16,157 nt of DNA, taken from contig ONWY01000004.1 in the NCBI GenBank assembly GCA_900321665.1, positions 1 through 16,157 of the forward strand. Reading direction: 5' to 3'. The stretch comes from an uncultured Eubacteriales bacterium. Lineage in GTDB: Bacteria > Bacillota > Clostridia > Oscillospirales > Acutalibacteraceae. This document shows, piece after piece, positions 12,056 through 16,157 of this stretch (its first letter is position 1; each line of letters begins with the position of its first letter). Position numbers and translations under genes: made by a program. The notes below the pieces were generated by a model. That model did not search any database and was not told the DNA's origin. It saw only the letters and a list, made by a program, of their open reading frames with translations.

Positions 12056-14464
12056 ATGGCTAATGTAAAGCATAAAATTAATGAAATCAGTAAGGATTTT
12101 TCCCTTGAGAGCAAAAAAATCATTGCACTTGTGGGAGAGATTACGGAAGAACCGAAAAAGAGTGTTTCGGTTCTCACCGAGCTGGAGCTGGATTATATTT
12201 TTGACCGGCTCACCAACGAATTTGCAGTCAAGGATTTTAAGGAATACTTTAACACTGCAAAGCCGGTAGAGGCAGAGAAAAAGGATAGCCAAAGCAAGGA
12301 AAAAGCCGCACCTGCAGCGAGCGAGGAAAAGAAGCCTGCACCCGCAAAAGAAAAGAAAAACAAAAAGGGTAAGAAGCCGCAGCAAAGCGACAAGCCCGTT
12401 ACCCATAAGCCATCCGATCCCCAGCCGTTTAAGAAAAAAGAGAAGAAAGAAAATCAGTTTAAGGCAAAGACCAAGGGCGAATTGCGCACGGTTGACACGC
12501 GCTCTTCCAATGTGGACCTTTCCAAGTATGATGAAAGGTTTGAAGAATTAGGCTCCTCCAGGCATGTCAGCGACCGTACCTCCTCAACAAAGCAGAAGTT
12601 AAAGAAAAAGTCCGATAAGCGCTACAAGGGCAAGCAGGGCATTCACCGCCAGTCCGGCAAAAAAGAGACCGAAGCGCAGCGCATGAGAAGATTAGAGCTG
12701 GAGAGAAAGAAGAAAAAGCTTGAAATCTTTATTCCCGATGAGATTACGGTTGCCGAGTTGGCGCTGAAGATGAAGATTACCGCTGTGGAGGTCATCAAAA
12801 AGCTGATGTCGCTCGGCGTGATGGCATCTCAAAACGATACCATTGATTTTGATACCGCTTCCATTGTGGCGGAGGAATTGCATGTTAAGGTCAGCAAAGA
12901 GGTCGTCGTTACCATCGAGGAAAGAATTATCGATGATACCGAGGATGAGGATGAAAACCTCGTTGCGCGCGACCCGGTTGTGGTTGTCATGGGGCATGTT
13001 GACCACGGTAAAACCTCCATTTTGGATGCGATTCGTAATACCGATGTCACCGCAGGCGAAGCAGGCGGCATTACGCAAAACATCGGTGCTTACAGAACCA
13101 AGATTAACGGCAGAAATATCACCTTCCTTGACACCCCCGGCCACGCTGCGTTTACAGCGATGAGAGCCAGAGGTGCGAAGGCGACCGATATTGCCGTTAT
13201 CGTCGTCGCGGCAGATGATGGTGTGATGCCGCAAACAGTTGAAGCCATTAACCACGCAAAGGCTGCCGAGGTGCAGATTATCGTGGCAATCAATAAAATG
13301 GATAAGCCCGGCGCTAACCCGGATAAGGTGCTCAATGAACTGACCGAGCACGATATCGTTCCCGAGCAGTGGGGCGGTGATGTGATTTGCGTTCCCGTTT
13401 CCGCGAAAACCAAGGAAGGCTTGCCCGAGCTGCTTGATACCATCATTTTGGTGGCGGATATGGCAGAGCTGAAAGCGAACCCCGACCGCCAGGCAAAGGG
13501 TGTGGTTATCGAAGCCAAGCTCGATAAGGGTAGAGGCCCCGTTGCCACCTTCTTAGTGCAAAAGGGTACTTTGCACACAGGCGATATTGTGGTTGCCGGC
13601 ACGGCTGTCGGCAGAGTCAGAGTGATGACCAATGAAAACGGTATGCAGCTCAAGGAAGCAGGCCCGTCTGTCCCCGTGGAGGTCATGGGTCTTGGCGAGG
13701 TGCCGAAATCGGGCGATATTTTTGATGCCGTTACCGATGAAAAGTTAGCAAGAGAGCTTGTTGAGCAAAGAAAGCAGGAAGAGAAGCAGGCAATCTTTGA
13801 TGCTCAAAATAAGGTCAGCTTGGATAATCTCTTTGAAACCATCGCCGAGGGCGAAAAGAAGGAATTGAAGATTATTGTAAAAGCAGATGTGCAGGGCTCC
13901 GTGGAAGCGGTCACACAAAATCTGCAGAAGCTGAGCAATGAAGAGGTAAAGGTCAATGTCATTCACGGCGCAGTCGGCGGCATTACCGAGAGCGATGTGA
14001 TGTTGGCAAATGCCTCCGAAGCGATTATTGTCGGCTTCAATGTGCGCCCGGATGCGGTGGCAAGCGCCAACGCGCAAAGAGACGGCGTGGATATTCGCAC
14101 CTATCGCATCATTTACGATTGCATTGATGAAATCAAGCAGGCGATGAAGGGCATGCTTGCGCCGAAGTACAGAGATGTGGATATCGGCAGAGCCGAGGTC
14201 AGGCAGACCATTTCCATTTCCGCAATCGGCACCATTGCCGGCTGCTATGTGCTCGATGGCAAGGTGAGCAGAGATGCCAAAATTCGCTTGGTGCGCGACG
14301 GCATCATCATCACCGAAACAAATATTGCATCCTTGCGCAGGTTTAAGGATGATGTGAAAGAAGTGGTGAAGGGCTACGAATGCGGTATCGGTCTTGAAAA
14401 TTACAATGATATTAAAGAAGGCGATATTTTTGAAGCCTACATCACAGAGGAGTATAGAGATTAA
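12056..14464 (+). CDS. infB: Translation initiation factor IF-2
   Basis: GTPase that places fMet-tRNA on the 30S subunit and promotes subunit joining. The 802-residue product has an N-terminal IF2_N-like region (1-60), a Lys/Glu/Ala-rich linker (about 68-215), a second IF2_N domain (FIPDEITVAELALKMKI, about 225-280), then the GTPase: G1 GHVDHGKT (313-320), G3 DTPGH (359-363), G4 NKMD (413-416) and G5 SAK (449-451). The two beta-barrel domains and the C-terminal fMet-tRNA-binding region (GYECGIGLENYNDIKEGDI) follow, so it is complete. GAGGG lies nine bases before the ATG. Its stop overlaps the rbfA start by one base (TAATG). Confidence 0.98.
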   Translation: MANVKHKINEISKDFSLESKKIIALVGEITEEPKKSVSVLTELELDYIFDRLTNEFAVKDFKEYFNTAKPVEAEKKDSQSKEKAAPAASEEKKPAPAKEKKNKKGKKPQQSDKPVTHKPSDPQPFKKKEKKENQFKAKTKGELRTVDTRSSNVDLSKYDERFEELGSSRHVSDRTSSTKQKLKKKSDKRYKGKQGIHRQSGKKETEAQRMRRLELERKKKKLEIFIPDEITVAELALKMKITAVEVIKKLMSLGVMASQNDTIDFDTASIVAEELHVKVSKEVVVTIEERIIDDTEDEDENLVARDPVVVVMGHVDHGKTSILDAIRNTDVTAGEAGGITQNIGAYRTKINGRNITFLDTPGHAAFTAMRARGAKATDIAVIVVAADDGVMPQTVEAINHAKAAEVQIIVAINKMDKPGANPDKVLNELTEHDIVPEQWGGDVICVPVSAKTKEGLPELLDTIILVADMAELKANPDRQAKGVVIEAKLDKGRGPVATFLVQKGTLHTGDIVVAGTAVGRVRVMTNENGMQLKEAGPSVPVEVMGLGEVPKSGDIFDAVTDEKLARELVEQRKQEEKQAIFDAQNKVSLDNLFETIAEGEKKELKIIVKADVQGSVEAVTQNLQKLSNEEVKVNVIHGAVGGITESDVMLANASEAIIVGFNVRPDAVASANAQRDGVDIRTYRIIYDCIDEIKQAMKGMLAPKYRDVDIGRAEVRQTISISAIGTIAGCYVLDGKVSRDAKIRLVRDGIIITETNIASLRRFKDDVKEVVKGYECGIGLENYNDIKEGDIFEAYITEEYRD

Positions 14465-14823
14465 TGGCAGGGTATAAGGCAGACAGAGTTTCCGAGGATA
14501 TCAAAAGGGCTGTCATCACCGTCATCCGCGAGCTGAAGGACCCGCGCGTAGCGGGCAAGATGTTGACTATTGTGCGCGTGGATGTTTCGGGAGACCTCTC
14601 CTATGCAAAGGTCTATGTCAGCGCGCTTGAGGGGTTAGATACTGCCAAGCAGGCAGTGAAGGCATTAAAAAATGCCGAGGGCTATATCAAAAACCATGTT
14701 TCCAAGGCATTGCACTTGAGAAAAACCCCCGAATTAAATTTTGTCGCGGATAACAGCATTGAAATCGGCATGCATATCGACCGCATCCTCAAGGAAAACA
14801 AACCGCTTGATGAAGAACAGTAG
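14464..14823 (+). CDS. rbfA: 30S ribosome-binding factor RbfA
   Basis: KH-like cold-shock ribosome-assembly factor acting late in 30S maturation at the 16S 5' helix. The 119-residue product has DRVSEDIKRAVITVIRELKDPRV (residues 6-28), the strand VRVDVSGDLSYAKVYVSALEG and the conserved tail LHLRKTPELNFVADNSIEIG. Length is usual. It begins in the TAATG overlap with infB and is followed after 18 bases by nrnA, an order common in clostridia. Confidence 0.96.
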   Translation: MAGYKADRVSEDIKRAVITVIRELKDPRVAGKMLTIVRVDVSGDLSYAKVYVSALEGLDTAKQAVKALKNAEGYIKNHVSKALHLRKTPELNFVADNSIEIGMHIDRILKENKPLDEEQ

Positions 14824-14841
14824 CGATAAGCTGAGGTAAGT

Positions 14842-15792
14842 ATGAACATTACTCCAAAACAGGTCGCCGAAATTTTGGCGCAAAAGGATAACATTACCAT
14901 ATTGACACATTTTCACCCCGACGGCGATACGCTCGGCTCGGCTTTGGCACTGCTGCGCGCCTTGCGCAAGATGGGCAAAAAAGTGAATTTTCTCAATAAT
15001 GACCCGGTGCACCCGAAATATGCCTATTTATGGGAAGGCTTAAAAAAGCAGTCGTTTAAAGAGGAATTTGTCATGGCGGTAGACATTGCAACCGAGGAAT
15101 TGCTCGGCGATGAGCTCAAGCAGCAGTATGCCGGCAAAATCGAGCTTGCAATTGACCACCACCCCTCCAACGATTTTTTTGCCAAAAAGACCTGCTTAGA
15201 GGGCGACAGTGCCGCAGCGGCTGAAATTGTGTATTATGTCATTAAGTATTTAGGCGTGGAGTTTGATGAAAAAATGGCTTCATGCATTTACACCGGCATT
15301 TCCACCGATACAGGCTGCTTCCGCTTTCGCAACACAACGGCAAGAACCTTTTATATTGCCGGCGTGATGAAGGATTTGGGTGCGGACACGGAAAGCATCA
15401 ATGAAGTGATGTTTGAAACCAAAACGCGCGGCGAGCTGGAGCTGGAGCGGAAGATGCTTGAGAATATGGAGTATTATGTGCATAACCGCCTGGCAATTGC
15501 CGTCATCACCAGAGAGATGTACCGCCAAACCGGTACCAGCGAGGATGAGTGCGAATACATCTCCTCCATTCCGCGTCAGGTTGAGGGCGTTGCGGTGGGT
15601 ATCACCATAAAAGAGCGCAAAAACGGCACTTGGAAGGCTTCGGTGCGCACCAAGCCGCCCATTGATGCGGCGAAAATTTGCAAGCAATTCGGTGGCGGCG
15701 GGCATGTGAATGCCGCGGGCTGCCGCTTTGAGGGCACGCTCGCGCAATTTAAAGAGAAATTTGTAGCGGTCGTCACACAGGAGCTTTCATGA
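14842..15792 (+). CDS. nrnA: DHH-family oligoribonuclease / pAp phosphatase NrnA
   Basis: DHH/DHHA1 phosphoesterase that degrades nanoRNAs and dephosphorylates 3',5'-adenosine bisphosphate. The 316-residue product has the manganese-binding motifs THFHPDGDTLGSA (H23, H25, D27, D29), AVDIA (D81) and DHHPSN (D105-H107). The C-terminal DHHA1 domain ends with QFGGGGHVNAAG (residues 282-293). GAGGTAAG sits directly upstream of the ATG. Its stop overlaps the truB start (ATGA), so it is part of the infB-rbfA-nrnA-truB group, typical for Firmicutes. Confidence 0.96.
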   Translation: MNITPKQVAEILAQKDNITILTHFHPDGDTLGSALALLRALRKMGKKVNFLNNDPVHPKYAYLWEGLKKQSFKEEFVMAVDIATEELLGDELKQQYAGKIELAIDHHPSNDFFAKKTCLEGDSAAAAEIVYYVIKYLGVEFDEKMASCIYTGISTDTGCFRFRNTTARTFYIAGVMKDLGADTESINEVMFETKTRGELELERKMLENMEYYVHNRLAIAVITREMYRQTGTSEDECEYISSIPRQVEGVAVGITIKERKNGTWKASVRTKPPIDAAKICKQFGGGGHVNAAGCRFEGTLAQFKEKFVAVVTQELS

Positions 15793-16157
15793 CAGGGATT
15801 ATTCCAATCGATAAGCCTGCCGGTATCACCTCATTCGGTGCGGTAGCAAGGATGCGAAAAATATTAAATATGAAAAAAATCGGTCACGCGGGCACGCTTG
15901 ACCCGATGGCAACCGGGGTGCTGCCGATTTTGGTCGGCTCCGCCACGCGATTTTTGGAATATTTACCTTGCAAGGATAAGCGCTATACCGCGGTGATACA
16001 GCTGGGCTTTGAAACAGATACATTAGATACCACGGGCGAGATTGTTTCTCGCTGTGCAAAAAAAATTTCCCGCCCCGCGTTAGACGAGGCGGTGAGCTGC
16101 TTTATCGGCAAAATCCGGCAAATACCGCCGATGTACTCCGCCGTGCAAAAGGACGGC
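15789..16157 (+). CDS. truB: tRNA pseudouridine-55 synthase TruB, 5' part
   Basis: Enzyme making the T-loop pseudouridine 55 of tRNA. The first 123 residues are in the window; the gene continues past the right edge. It opens MTGIIPIDKPAGITSF as in relatives, and the catalytic aspartate is D38 in KKIGHAGTLDPMATGVLP. KRYTAVIQLGFETDTLDTTG and IRQIPPMYSAVQKDG follow as expected. The start overlaps the nrnA stop by four bases. Confidence 0.97.
   Translation, partial: MTGIIPIDKPAGITSFGAVARMRKILNMKKIGHAGTLDPMATGVLPILVGSATRFLEYLPCKDKRYTAVIQLGFETDTLDTTGEIVSRCAKKISRPALDEAVSCFIGKIRQIPPMYSAVQKDG

Overview
The window looks like a chromosomal segment of a low-to-medium GC Firmicute, most likely a clostridial gut or rumen bacterium of the Oscillospiraceae/Ruminococcaceae type. 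The evidence is the gene order rimP-nusA-rnpM(ylxR)-ylxQ-infB-rbfA-nrnA-truB, which is typical of Bacillota, strong Shine-Dalgarno sequences of the GGAGG type, SigA-like promoters with 17-base spacers, some TTG/GTG starts, and a PadR/HAAS regulatory pair. The taxonomic call is an inference from gene content and order; no rRNA is present.

Bases 1-290 hold two gene fragments on opposite strands. A minus-strand piece resembling the C-terminal part of a metallophosphoesterase meets a plus-strand C-terminal tail of an unrecognised protein at about base 150, followed by a strong hairpin terminator. Bases 300-1960 hold a PadR-family repressor gene with a clear promoter and palindromic operator, and a gene for a HAAS-domain membrane protein. 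Bases 2040-3975 hold a CPBP-family intramembrane protease with a long Gln/Pro-rich N-terminal repeat, then the tRNA adenosine deaminase gene tadA. A symmetric bidirectional terminator separates tadA from the convergent methionine operon.

Bases 4014-6340, minus strand, are a two-gene operon metY-metA: homoserine O-acetyltransferase (Glu111, the acetyl-CoA type) and O-acetylhomoserine sulfhydrylase. Together they convert homoserine to homocysteine by direct sulfhydrylation. A short leader with no room for a SAM riboswitch precedes it. Bases 6368-7024, minus strand, encode a small protein that looks like an M14 carboxypeptidase that has lost most of its zinc and catalytic residues. Divergently from it run a NUDIX hydrolase (ADP-ribose pyrophosphatase type), endonuclease III (nth) and the AAA+ replication-restart ATPase rarA, a housekeeping/genome-maintenance cluster.

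From 9650 to the right edge runs the large transcription-translation operon: rimP, nusA, rnpM, ylxQ, infB, rbfA, nrnA and the 5' part of truB. Spacing is tight, and several stops and starts overlap, so translational coupling is likely. It starts from a consensus promoter and a short leader carrying a terminator-like hairpin just before the rimP Shine-Dalgarno, which would suit NusA-dependent autoregulation as described for the B. subtilis nusA operon. Most of the window is ordinary core genome. No CRISPR, transposase, phage or defence genes, tRNA or rRNA were seen, and no stretch above 300 bases is without a gene. The points most worth a second look are the junction near base 150, the PadR operator, the degenerate M14 protein with a 22-base tandem duplication creating its stop codon, the symmetric double-stop terminator, and the rimP-nusA leader hairpin.
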